From contig CM028129.1 of assembly GCA_016271365.2 (NCBI GenBank), positions 848,912,501 through 848,976,500 on the forward strand: a stretch of DNA of 64,000 nt, in the 5' to 3' direction. A program made the position numbers and the translations under genes. This document shows positions 22,653-33,641 of this stretch, piece after piece. The notes under the pieces are model-generated. The model saw only the letters and a program-made list of their open reading frames with translations, was not told the DNA's origin and searched no databases. The stretch is from Neoceratodus forsteri (lineage: Eukaryota > Chordata > Ceratodontiformes > Ceratodontidae). Positions within the stretch are counted from its first letter, which is position 1, and each line of letters begins with the position of its first letter.

Positions 22653-23516
22653 GATGGATCCTGGAAAAGGTGAATCACTGGCACATGGGTGCAGTCAGAG
22701 AAGGGGAGTGCGGACACGTGGGGACGGTCATGTCATGCTGGACTGCTCCTGACTCCTGGGTGTTGCTTCCCCTCATGTGGAAGCAACAGCAGCAGCAGCA
22801 GCAGTAGCACCAGTGCCACCGGTGGCTGCTGTGTATCCACCTTCTCCGCCACTACCACCACAACTGGTAGCAGCTGTAGGGGTCCAGCAGCACCCCCTCT
22901 ACCACCTCCATAGCCACAGGAGGTGCCCCTGGAAAATCTAGGTGGTGCAAGGACTGTGTCTGGTCCCCCCCCCGCAGCTTCCCAGTGTGGGAGTTTTTTA
23001 ACTCTGTGGGGGAGACAGCACAGTCATGGTGTGCCATCTGTGTGGTGTGCTGGTGCACTGTGGCCCCTGGGGGACACATTTGGGGACTGGTGGCCAGTGC
23101 ACCCACATGCTCAACCACCACAAGGCAGAGTGGCAGGCTGCCACAGAAGGGGCCGGGCGTCTACCTGCTGGACCTTCTGTGGCAGTGGCCAAGGGTACTG
23201 CTGGGTTGAAATTGTGCCTTGCAGTCACCACCACAGCAGGAGGAGGACCAGTACAGCAGCTGCTCCACCACCACCACTGCCACCAGCACCACCCTCTCCA
23301 CCATCCCCACTACCTGTATTTCCACCTGCAGTGGACCCCACCACAGTCACTGCAACAGAGGCTGACCTTGCCCTGGTGTGGGCGGCTCTGGAAGAGAATA
23401 ATCAGAGGGTCAATGCTTTGCAGCGGCAAGTTGACACAGTACAAGAACAGTATCAGCAAATAGTTATAATGCTGCACCTGCTGCTGGACCACCACGGCAT
23501 CCCATGGCCACAGTAA
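22653..23516 (+). pseudogene. BED zinc-finger gene associated with a hAT element
   Basis: BED fingers bind DNA and occur in hAT transposases and their accessory proteins. The N-terminal part is rich in Ala, Pro, Ser and Thr, fed by CAG and CCA runs at 22783-22870. The finger starts with VWEFFNSVGE near 22983 in one frame and continues in another as CHLCGVLVHC, then THLGTGGQCTHMLNHH (23030-23115), giving the two Cys and two His. The GTHLGTGGQ block closely matches KGSHLGTGGQHTH in the nearby hAT transposase. The C-terminal part, in a third frame, has an amphipathic helix LEENNQRVNALQRQVDTVQE and ends HGIPWPQ with a stop at 23514-23516. No DDE domain follows, so this is a separate protein and not a truncated transposase. 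Two or more frameshifts make it dead. The exact start is uncertain. Confidence 0.7.
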
Positions 23517-23629
23517 GGGATTGTTTTCTGGACCCCCCACCCCACCCCACTACTGTGTTCTACTATTTTTGTGTGTTTTTTCTTTGTTGTTGTTTAATAA
23601 TACACATTTTCCCTTCCAGGGGAATCTTT

Positions 23630-24151
23630 CATGCACCACATAGTGCAATACATTTCTGTGAAAACCACCCGTAATTTCATTACAGTGTGTCATGTGATGG
23701 AGGAATTCCTGTTCTGAAAAGCCGCCCACATTCTGCCTCCCTCCTTAGCAACATTAGGATGTGATGCTAGGGACAGCGTGGGTGTGTGCTCCATTATAGT
23801 GAATATCTGATTGTCAGGCAGCTTTCCGAATATTTCTTTATGTTATAATGGTCAGTTTGTGGTGAAACATGTGGGCACGTTTCCAGTAAGAAGAGCCTTG
23901 TTAGTGGAAACATTCCCACATTTCACCACAAAATGAACCTTATAACATAAGGAAATATTGGGATAGCTGCTGCACATTCACTATAGTGGAGCATGCACCT
24001 GTGCTTCCCCTGGCATCAAGTTCTAACATTGCTAAGAAAGGGGGGCAGAATGTGGGTGGCTTTTCTGAATGGTAATTTCTCCATCATGTGACACACTGTA
24101 ATGAAATTACAGGTGGTTTTCACAGAAATATATTGCACTCTGTGGAGCAAG
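23630..24151. repeat. 520-bp foldback (long inverted repeat)
   Basis: The left arm at 23630-23884 and right arm at 23906-24151 are near-perfect inverse copies, with a loop of about 21 bases. Example pair: GTAATTTCATTACAGTGTGT on the left and ACACACTGTAATGAAATTAC on the right. It has no reading frame, and looks like a foldback or MITE that landed just after the BED gene. Confidence 0.9.
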
Positions 24152-24833
24152 TAATATTCCAGTGAGAGTAAGGCCCCACATATTAGGTTATGTGCATCAT
24201 CATAACTATGTAATTTGGTGAATCTCTGTAAAGCAGCAATGCAACAATCTGTTAAGAACTCTGACCTATGTTTTTTAATACTATGTTACAACTTCCTTTA
24301 CTTACATCCTGACTGACTGGAATGATATGAGAATTTGCAATAGTTGAATCTGCTGTACTGCCTTTTTTCATTAGTGAAATAATGAAAGGAGCATTCCTTT
24401 TAAATTGGTGCTGACCAGGTCTTTGTCATTGTTTTCCTCTGCTTTTCTCTGTCACATCAGTTAGCTGTTACATATCATTTCTGTTGTTAATTAACAGTTA
24501 TGCAGTAGGCAGTGTTTTATAACACTACGGAACAATATTTATTGAAAAGCAGCTGCAAATAAATACAAACCTGGTCAGAACAATATTGGAAGGTGTGCTC
24601 ATTTTTTTCATACATGAAAAAAAGTAGTCAACTAAGTAAAGCAGACATAAATTGTAAAAAGAAACGTATCATTCAAGTCACGACTCGGAGGTAACTAGTG
24701 GCTATGGCAATGTAAAGAAGCATTAAAAAAGTACAGTTCAAAATTGTCACAACATTCTTGCAATGCTGCTTTAATTGATAATGTCAGTATGACATCATGA
24801 GCTCACAACAATCACACAACACACAAAAGTAGC
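24152..24833. other. No recognised gene
   Basis: AT-rich sequence inside the proposed hAT unit. No repeat or reading frame could be named. Confidence 0.4.
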
Positions 24834-25420
24834 ACAGAGTCCCTAGATTTTTTCTGCAGGCCCAAAATGCATTCTCCTTGTGTGCAGAAAATTGACAAGT
24901 GGCAACACAGTGAAATTAGACTGTTTCAGCACATACAAAGTACCCCAGAATGAATGAAGCACTCAGTCATGTGTGCAGTGGTGGCACAGAGTCCCTAGAT
25001 TTTTTCTGCAGGCCCAACATGCATCCTCCTTGTTTGCAGAAAATTGACAAGTGGTAACACAGTGAAATGAGAATGTGTCAGCACATACAAAGTCCCCCAG
25101 AATTAATGGCACACTCAGTCATGTGTGCAGTGATGGAACAGAGTCACAGATTTTTTCTGCAGGCCCAAAATGCATCCTCTTTGTGTGCAGAAAATCGACA
25201 AGTGGTAACACAGTGAAATGAGACTGCTTCAGCACATACAAAGTCCCCCAGAATTAATGGCGCACTCAGTTGTGCGTGCAGTGGTGGCACGGAGTCCCAG
25301 ATTTTTTCTGCAGGCCCAAAATGCATCCTCCTTATGTGCAGAAAATTGACAAGTGGTAACACAGTGAAATGGGAGTGTTTCAGCACATGCAAAGTCCCCC
25401 AGTATAAAATGATGATGTGA
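24834..25420 (+). repeat. 150-bp tandem repeat, four copies
   Basis: Units are marked by ATTTTTTCTGCAGGCCCAA at about 24848, 24999, 25149 and 25299. Each continues with TGCATCCTCCTTGTGTGCAG, AAAATTGACAAGTGG and CAGCACATACAAAGT. Copies differ by a few percent to about 10 percent by eye. Confidence 0.92.
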
Positions 25421-26449
25421 CCGTCCTGTTGCTGGTCCAATGTGTTCTGCGAGGTGATTCGAGCAAATGCAATGTGATCATCTCAACTGGATTGAAGGGA
25501 GTCCTTTGGCTGTACACTAATAGTAGCCTTGGTGAGTAGATGTATATAGATATATGTTTGTGTGTTTTGTAGGTGAGGAGGGGGGTTGACTTGGACTTGT
25601 ACTCATGGTATTATTCTGCATCAAAGGTCACAGGAACTGTTGGTGTGCACATTCCAGTGCTCAATGAGAATTTTTTGCGTAGAAATTGGAAACGGATAAC
25701 TCTCAAGCACATGAAGGTAAGTATTTTTGGGGGTGGGGGGAATCATATTTGCTGGTTTGTCTGTAATGGTTTCTTATTTTGTTACTTCTTCACAGATTTC
25801 ATCTGCATCCTTCTGGAGTCTGGTTGTTGTTAATGATGGTCATGATCATCTAATAAAATGACTTCTGCATGTTGCATGTGTGCCCAAGCCTGGGTGAGGG
25901 GGGTGCCTGATGTTGAAGAACTTTTTTGGGTAAGGTCACTTTGACAGAACAACAAAGCATCCGAAAGTTTCCTGAAAAAAGAAATGAATGACTTCTTACA
26001 ACTTAATTGTTATTTGCCCCTCCCTGGTTCTGAATCTCAAGTCAAGTTACATTGAAAACCACATCTTGTCAACTAATACAACCTGTGTGCAATATTTGCT
26101 GCAGTCTTTCCAAAGCAATGAAATGGATGAAATAAAATCTTCATACTTGCCAGAATGGATTTCACATGGATATTCCATCGGTTCCTCTCTGTACGGTACA
26201 GCTGCAGTACCACTCCCACCGAGTTTTAGTGATGAAGACTTTTTTTGTTAACCTGTAAAAGAAACAAAATAAGTGTACCAAATGTGTTTTACCATTGTGT
26301 CTCTGAAAAGTGACAGAAAACAAAACATACAACTAAAGGAAGTGAAATAGCATAACAAACATTAGTACACATACTCACTTTATGGTTTAAATATTAAGAA
26401 GCTTTGTGTTTGTGGCTGATGGATGTGGTGGTCTGGATATACTCATGCT
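25421..26449. other. No recognised gene
   Basis: Some short frames (for example 25573-25833, 25988-26251) have no family resemblance. The region holds no repeat that I can name and may be a non-coding interior part of the hAT unit. Confidence 0.4.
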
Positions 26450-26836
26450 CAGTGGTGGCAGTGGCTAACATCAGTCCCGGTGGTGGTGGTGGTGTTCCGT
26501 GGGTTGGACAGACTAAGGCTCAGTGGTGGCAGTGGCTAACATCTGTCCCAGTGATGGTGGTCCAGGGCAGACAGACTCAGGTTCAGTTGTGGCAGTAGCT
26601 AACATCAATTCCCAGTGGTGGTGATCTGGGGGGCAGACAGACTCAGGCTCAGTGGTGGCAGTGGCTACCATCAGTCCCGGTGGTGGTGGTCCAGGGGGTG
26701 AACAGACTCAGGTTCAGTGGTGGCAGTGGCTAACATCAGTCCCAATGGTGGTGGTCTGGGGGGGCAGACAGACTCAGGCTCAGTGGTGGCAGTGGCTAAC
26801 ATCAGTCCTGGTGGTGGTTGTCCTGGGTGGCACACT
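26450..26836 (+). repeat. About 66-bp tandem repeat, six copies
   Basis: Six units marked by CAGTGGTGGCAGTGGCTAAC at about 26450, 26521, 26584, 26650, 26716 and 26780, each with a GGTGGTGGT run and CAGACAGACTCAGG. The array sits 3' of the transposase stop, so it would be in the minus-strand 3' UTR. Confidence 0.93.
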
Positions 26837-27101
26837 GCCTTTTAACAACTTCAGTTAAAACCTGCCAACATTAACCACATCATCATCCTCATAAAGAAAG
26901 CTGCCTTCACAGTCATCTATGTCTGAAGTCTGACCACTGGGAAATTATTTCTCCACTGTGTCGTCATCTACGTCAGTGGTGTGACGTTTCAGGCAGTCAC
27001 TGTCAGTGCCACCAGGATGGTCCATTTCCACATCACCAAAACCACCATGACTAGGCCAGGGTACGAATACCGAGGTTGTAGTCTGTGCTGATATGTGCAT
27101 C

Positions 27102-30100
27102 TCATTCATTTTTAATGAATGTTAGCAAACTAACATTTGCAGGAGACAGGTTTGTCTGATGATCTCTGACTATTGCACCTGCTGAGCTGAATACACTCTC
27201 AACACTTACACTGGAGGGTGGGCATGTGAGGTACTTCAGTGCCACTGCAGTCAGCTCTGGCCATTCACTGACCTTTCCACTCCAGTACAAAAGAGGATCT
27301 TCAGTTATTGTCAGATGCCTGTTTTCAGACAAATATGACTCAACCATTCTCTGTGCCGCACTAAGTCCAGTTTTGCCTGTTCTCCCAAATCATTTATTTC
27401 ACAAATACCCACTTGGGACAAAGCCTCCCAAAGCGGGTTGATGCCAGCCACTTTGGATGACAGACCACCTGGAACTGCAGTCCCCTTCCCCTTGTGGGAT
27501 ATGCTTGATGGTCCTCCAGGTACACCTTCAGCCGGATTATGCTGCTGAGATTTGCTGACCTTGGCATGTGACTTCTGTGCCCCATGAACCAAGTGCACCA
27601 GTTTACCATTGATATTTTTTACCTGTTCAGGCCCTCCTTCCAGTACTGATGCAATTCCATGTTTCTATCGTGGGTCCAGCATTGTTGCTATGGAAAAGTT
27701 GTCACTATGCTGAATGCTCTCAACGTGATGATTCTGGTCGAATACTGTCAGCGCGTATTGCAGCAAAATACTGCTACCACTGTCTCCGGCAACATCAAGG
27801 CTATGCTTTACATATACCAATGTCTGCCTCAGCACCCACAGCAGTGGAATTGATTGGCTAATGTAGGCAGACTCATCACTCACTGCCTGTGTGGCATGTT
27901 CAAAAGGCCACAAAATTGTTATTACAGAGTCCATGAGGCGCCACTGTTCAGTCGTCATAGACATGGAGGCCCCAGAACTGTCACGGCTAGTGTACATCAC
28001 AAGATATTCTGAGATGGCTTTGTATTGTTCATACAACCTCTCTGCCATGTATACAGTGGAGTTCCATCGGGTGACAACTTCCAGCTTCAAGTGGTGCTGA
28101 GGCAGGCTGTTTTCTGTCTGCAACTGCCGCAGCCGGTCACAGGCCTTTCCAGATCTTGAAAAGTGAGAGCAGATACGTCATGCAACAGTCAGCATTTCCT
28201 TTACATCAGGGTGCTGCAGAAACTCCTGCACCACAAGATTTAAACAGTGGGCCATGCATGGAACATGAAAAAAAACACCATTCGTGATGCATTTCACCAC
28301 ATTTGACCCATTGTCACTTGCTATGAACCCATCTCTCAGGGACAGAAGGTTTAGCCATTTGTCAATTTCAGTCAGTACCATGTCCAACATGTTGTTACCA
28401 GTGTGTGAAAAGGTCGCATTGTGCATAACAATCATTGCATGCTGTCGAATTCCTGGAAGATTGCTACGATGACAATCCACCTTACTTCACTGATTATTCA
28501 CACTACCAACATCACAAACAACCCCCGGCACCTGCGACAAGTGTGCAGTTATACACAAATATGAACTCCCCGCTGTTTTGCCACTTATCCACATATCCAT
28601 ACTTAAATGGATGAATGGAGAGGAGGAATGTTGAAGGGCATGTCTTACTGAGTTGGACACAGTGCGGAACAACTCGGGGACAGCACTGGGTAGAAAAGTA
28701 TGCCCTGGATGGGACTTTCCATTTTGGACAGGCAAGTGCAGCAAACCACCAGAACCCAGAATTCTCCACAAAGGAGAAGGGCAAAAGATCAATTGCCAGT
28801 ATTTCCGCTACAGCAGCATTAAGTTCACGTGACACTGTATGATTGGGGGGTACTTCAGCTTATGCGCAAAAACACTCTGTAACATGGGCTGACTTAAACA
28901 TTTTACATGGGGTGTGATCTCAAATGGTTGTGCTCTGTGATGAATGGCATTGGCAGTGGGTGATGTGTGGACATTTGATGAAGACGGTTGCACAGGTGAT
29001 GATGACAAACCCAGAAATGCAGTTATTTTGCCAGATTTTCCAACTGGGGTTGATGTACCACTTGCACTAGTCATACTGCATTCACCACCACCACCACCAA
29101 AACTGCTACTCTCACCAGCACTGGATAACATTTCAAAGTCATTATGGTCCTCCACCTCATCATGCCTGTAGTAATCCTCTGCTCTTATTACCTCACTACT
29201 GCACATGTTTAATTTACTACTGGACTTAACAGTCAGGGAAGGGGATAACATGCATGCTATGGTTCCGGTGACAAGGGTGAATGCCCCACTGTGGTATTAG
29301 CTGCCAGCTTGTGCTGGGTCCACAGTGCCAAGTGTCTATTCTTAAGATGCGTATGCTGTCCTCCTGTACCCAGATGGCTCCCCTTTTTAATTCGACTCGC
29401 ACACACATGGCAAACCTGACAGATTGCAACTGACTCATCATTTGCATCTTGAACAAAAAAATCCCAAACAAGGGATTGTGATGCTCTGCTTTTAACATGT
29501 CCATGATGTGGCTTATTTAAGTCCATTATTTTAAGCATTGAAGTGGGGTGGGCATGTGATGTTTCAGGCACTGCACACCTGGACTGCAACTGACCACCAT
29601 GACTACCTATCATATTTATTACTGGGTCATCATCATCAACTAAAACTGGCAAATCACAGGTTTTTACAGGGGGGATTCCTGAAAACAGACTCAGACACAG
29701 CCACTTTGAATTTCTTTTTCTTCGGTTCCCAACTGAGGTCAATTACATCATCATCATATTCATCAACGTCACACACATCCACATCTTCTGCTTGGATGCT
29801 AGCATGTGGACTGCATGTTGCAACAACAGCAACATCATCATCACATTCATCATCAGCATCTACACCACCATCACCTGATATTTTTTCACCACACTGTGAA
29901 TCACTGCATGGAAAATGCATGACATTAACTGCCACGGTGGACAGAATATCACATTGTATGCTATCATTGACATGATTATCAGAATCCTCAGGTTCGGTTA
30001 CTGGGATGTTACTGGGAAGTATGACATCATATAAGCTGCCACTCACTTGCACTGCTTCACACTCAATATTTTTGGATACAGTACACTGGTTGGAATTAGA

Positions 30101-30358
30101 ACTTGACGCAACAATACTAATACTACCACGACCAATAACACCAGTAACACTAACACCACTGGCTGGGAAAACATCATCTCCTCCAACTATGAGTGAAGCT
30201 ACTGATTGGGCTGGGAAAAACATTGCAGGAGAAATACCTTTCCTCACATCAGCAATGCACTTCTTCATCTGCGTACTACTACCACTCCCACAGACTATCT
30301 TACGGCCAGCATTGCCATGGCGAGAAAAAGCTTTACTTGCACATCTCTTTGCAGGCAT
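27102..30358 (-). pseudogene. hAT transposase with BED finger, nearly full length
   Basis: From MPAKRCASKAF (30358) the N-terminal part is acidic, rich in Asp and Ser, and has a nuclear-localisation-like PKKKKFK near 29690. The BED finger lies at 29320-29469: VWDFF, CQVC, then HTHLKNRH. Next come a Gly/Ser-rich linker, LNAAVAEILAIDLLPFSFVE, the first catalytic Asp block FIHLSMDMWISG (28597), the second in IASDNGSNVVK (28314), CMAHCLNLVVQEFL, VVTRWNSTVYM, the insertion domain, and the C-terminal dimerisation block TCPPSSVSVESVFSSAG with LSPANVSLLTFIKNE (27102-27230). Order and length match full-length hAT transposases of the ZBED type. Frame changes occur near 29660, 29257, 28808, 28490, 28170, 27660 and 27340. 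It is convergent with the BED gene. Acidic and hydrophobic motif residues are well kept, so it decayed more recently than the copy at 17-20 kb. Confidence 0.88.
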
Positions 30359-30770
30359 TTTGGGGGATCAACCACAATATTGTAACCAAATTCAGATTTT
30401 GATATGTTCACTCTCTGATTGGGGGGACGCTGGATGTGAAGCCAAAAAAACAACTGTAACTTCAGCAACAGATAAGAGACTAGTCTGTCACGCAATGAAA
30501 ACAACTTCAGTAACCAGTGGTACTGATGAGGTCACAAAAACAATCCAATCTGGTAAAAAATTCCTTTTGCAGGTGTGGGTCGAGGTGAGGGGGAGCACTG
30601 ACTGCAGTGCAGATTTTTACAGCAGTACAAACAGCAAAACAAAGAACATATACCACGATCGCAGTACAAAATCAGGCAGCTGCAGTGGATAGCAGGTTCA
30701 CACTGCTGTGCCTGCAATTACTCTACACTGTGGTACAATAAAAGGTGCATTATTTGATGTCACGCAACAC

Positions 30771-30787
30771 CCACACACACACTCACA

Positions 30788-30829
<42 letters not shown>
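30771..30829 (+). repeat. (AC)n microsatellite
   Basis: About 28 AC units with three ACTC interruptions near the start, in the 5' flank of the hAT transposase. Confidence 0.95.
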
Positions 30830-30832
<3 letters not shown>

Positions 30833-31897
30833 CAGTTTGTCTACAATGCTGAATGAGTAATGTGTAGCAAATGCAAAAGTTCAGTACTATGCCACATATT
30901 GTGATGTAAATAACCTGAACTTATGAACTGCTGCACCAGATCCAAACAACAAACAGCAAGAAAATTTCAACTATTAATGACAATATTACTTTGTGTACAT
31001 TAACACAGTCAGTTATATAACAAAACTATAACCAAAAAACAAAGAAACCACTATTTCTCCAACTTAAATCTTTTTACACCACAGATACGCCCTTCCCCCA
31101 AAGCACACTTTCACTGCCTTTCACTACACACACTCAATGTTGCACATTAACATTCAAAATCTACACAAAAACAAAAACGCTCGATGATATGAGCACAGGA
31201 AGGTTTCCTACAATCGATGAACTAAAGTTGGAGCCCCCACAAAAATGCATAAATGCTTTTTTAACAGCTTTTAGAAGATTTCAATCACAGACAGCTATCA
31301 GAGCATGCTGTCTCCTACTCCTTCTTACACATACTACCCCGAACTGAGGATGTGCAGATCAATATAGAGCCCATGTGACCTGAAATCCCATGAATCACTG
31401 CAAAATTCGCCTTCGGAGCTCAAAAACAAGGCGAAGTGAGGCAAAGTGCATTGTCCTCAATGCACTTCACCTTAAATTTGGTGGAGTAGTGGTCTGGGGA
31501 GGCGGAGTAACACAAAGTCATAGTTTCCAATGGACTTCGTGCCCCTCGTCATAATGCAAAGTACTCCGCTTCGCATTGCAGAGCACTCCACTAATCCGCC
31601 TTTGCTCTGCGAATCACTTTGTGGAGCAGATTGAGCCCACTTCACCCACCACTAACCTCAGGTAACCTCATGAGTGGTGTAACACTATTTCTGCTATACC
31701 TTAAATATATTAAATTTCCTATATTACATTAATGTGCAAATGTAACCCTTAAAAATTAACCATTAAAATACAAAACAATCGAAAAGCAACTCAGTAAACA
31801 ATGAGTTAGTAACTCACCACCATTAAAGTTTAATGATGACTATACTGTATTTTGAAAAAAAAATGTTTATTTATAAGGGAATGAGAAAAGTGGGGAT

Positions 31898-32093
31898 GAA
31901 GAAATTGTTTAACCACGAAAGGCACACTAAGCTGAAGCAGGTTTCCAGGTGTGACCTGGGAGCAAAAGGAAGTTAAATGACTTGCTCAGGGTCACACAGT
32001 ATGCAAGCAGGAGCTGTAGGATTCAAATCCAGGTCTCCAGGTTTGCAACTGAAAGCCCTTAGCCACAGCACTATACTGCCTCCTATTCATTTA
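31898..32093 (-). mobile_element. tRNA-derived SINE, inverted copy of the 16.9-kb subfamily
   Basis: Read on the minus strand it opens GGAGGCAGTATAGTGCTGTGG, has a B box GGATTTGAATCCTAC, the core CCTGAGCAAGTCATTTAAC, and the tail CTTCAGCTTAGTGTG. This matches the SINE at 16.86-17.04 kb along its full length. Confidence 0.9.
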
Positions 32094-32117
32094 TAAGTTA
32101 TCAGGCCACATATGGCA

Positions 32118-32345
32118 TTAGGGGGCTGGCAGTATAACCTAGAGGTTAGAGTAATGAGTTGCAAATGAGCTTGGTACATTCAGCAGACATGGGTTTGATT
32201 CCTACAATTGCCACTTGCATACTGTGTGACCCTGAGGATGTCACTTAACCTCCCCAGTGCTTCCAGGTTGCCCTTGAAAACAGGTCTTGTGCCTAGTGGA
32301 CCTTACCTGGTTACCAAAGAACTGGAAAAAAATGATAATAATAAA
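32118..32345 (+). mobile_element. tRNA-derived SINE, subfamily with CTGGTTACCAAAGA tail
   Basis: Opens GGGGGCTGGCAGTATAACCT, has B box GGGTTTGATTCCTAC, core CCCTGAGGATGTCACTTAACC and tail TTACCTGGTTACCAAAGA followed by an A-rich run with AATAAT. The same subfamily recurs inverted at 61.5 kb. The tail matches the LINE 3' end at 2.6 kb. Confidence 0.9.
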
Positions 32346-32835
32346 AAAAGTAAATTAAACTAAGTATGTAAAATTTCTGATATGGATTGGTGGCTTCTTT
32401 AAGGTAAACACAGTAGTCCTGATAATTGATTTTGAAAACTATTTGAATTAATTTTAAATATATCCCAAATATGTCTCTGGTCTACAATATCGAATCTGCC
32501 AAATATTTGTTCTGATAATTTTACTTTTAAATATTTGTTCCCAAATTCCTCAAAACACACCCCATGAAGGAATCATGACCTGAATGCTCACTTTTCAGGA
32601 TGCATAATGTTCTGTGATAAATATACAAGATAAAAAATAATGAATATTTACATAAATACTTTTTTACAGTATTATATATATTTGAAGCAGAGAGAGTCAA
32701 TCCCCAAAACACACTTTGTTTCTCATTACCTAAAAATTGTTTTGAGCATAATCAGTAGCAATAAACTGAAAAACTGCTTGCACTCCTGTACCTTGTGTTT
32801 TGGGGAAACCAATTGATTTCACATTTAAGACACAC
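32346..32835. other. No recognised feature
   Basis: AT-rich sequence between the SINE and the Harbinger left end, holding the proposed target side. No gene or repeat was recognised. Confidence 0.5.
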
Positions 32836-32856
32836 TCTGGGCCAGATTCACAAAGC
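32836..32856 (+). repeat. Harbinger left terminal inverted repeat and TCT duplication
   Basis: TCT at 32836-32838 followed by GGGCCAGATTCACAAAGC. The GGGCC..ATTCAC start is typical of Harbinger ends in vertebrates. Confidence 0.75.
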
Positions 32857-32985
32857 AAGACACAAGTTGAGCCATGGCGCAACTTGCATCTCAAAATACA
32901 GCATTAAAGGCATTGCACTAAATTCAGGTATAACGAGTGAATGCATCGTCGCAAGCCTGAAAGACGCAAGTTGCAGGCTACGACC

Positions 32986-32992
32986 TATAAAA
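32986..32992 (+). promoter_or_regulatory. TATA box for Harbinger Myb-like gene A
   Basis: TATAAAA in the context CCTATAAAAGGTC, about 150 bp inside the left end and 50 bp before the ATG at 33036. The spacing suits a pol II core promoter. Confidence 0.6.
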
Positions 32993-33035
32993 GGTCTCAA
33001 ACCACATGCATGATGCAAAACACAGATGCAGAGTA

Positions 33036-33520
33036 ATGGCACAACATGGTGACACAGCCAGCTGAGACAGCAGGTCACAAGCCACTGGTGGACAGTCACA
33101 GTGCAATGGGGGCAAGGAGAAAAGGAAGACCAACTTCACACAGCAGGAGACAGACATCCTCCTGCAGGAAGTAGATGCCCACACAGATATCCTCTTTGCC
33201 AGGGGTGGCAAGAAGGAAATGAGAGACCAGAGAAAGATGGTGTGGGATGGCATAGCCAGGAAGGTCAATGCAGTGGCACACTCAAAGTGAACTGTCTATG
33301 AGCTTCAAAAACATTATAATGATAAAAAGCGGCAGACAAAGGAGAAGCTCACCCACAACCGCAGGAGTGCCATCCACTGGCAGTGGATACAGCCAAGAAA
33401 TACCCCTCACCAGCCAGGAGGACCTGCTAGCATTCCACCTGAACAGCCAGTCCATAGAGAGTGTCAGCAGAGTTGACACATACAGCATGCGGATTGGCAC
33501 AGGAAGGACATGCATGTGAA
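33036..33520 (+). pseudogene. Harbinger Myb/SANT-like gene A, exon 1
   Basis: Harbinger elements encode a Myb-like protein that binds the transposon ends and brings the transposase to the nucleus. From ATG 33036 one frame runs through KRKTNFTQQETDILLQEVD, LFARGGKKEM, MVWDGIARKVNAVAHSK and TVYELQKHYNDKKRQTKEKL, a three-helix SANT domain like that of NAIF1/MSANTD proteins. TGA stops at 33063 and 33288 both look like CGA-to-TGA changes. Near 33350 the frame shifts and goes on as SGYSQEIPLTSQEDLLAFHL and SIESVSRVDTYSMRIGTG, the usual linker after the domain. The exon ends near 33520. A TATA box lies upstream, the L2 insertion lies in the following intron, and exon 2 is at 38.24 kb. Confidence 0.8.
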
Positions 33521-33641
33521 CAGCGCTGTACAACTATTCCAGAGAACATTCAGGGTCACAACATGACAAAATGGCAATGATGATGCACACTCTGTGGCTG
33601 ACACACAGACCAACACAACAGAGAATGGGTACCTACACAAT

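Larger units (their letters stand above)
22111..31658. mobile_element. Probable hAT element with two convergent genes
   Basis: The left part (22.1-22.3 kb) and right part (31.4-31.66 kb) share G(C/A)GAAGTGAG-type words in inverted orientation. The inner ends AATCTGCTGGAGAAGTGA and, inverted, AATCTGCTCCACAAAGTGA are similar. Flanks read CCTCGGTTA on the left and CCTCAGGTA on the right, which could be a mutated 8-bp duplication. Inside are a BED zinc-finger gene on the plus strand, a hAT transposase on the minus strand, a foldback and two minisatellites. The limits are tentative; the two coding regions are firm. Confidence 0.5.

Noticed and set aside
22568..22807. Cys/Val-rich protein starting in the TG microsatellite
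   Set aside because: It is simple-repeat translation; the supported BED finger lies downstream in other frames.
24834..25420. CRISPR-like array
   Set aside because: Units are 150 bp, repeated end to end without unique spacers, in a eukaryotic repeat context.
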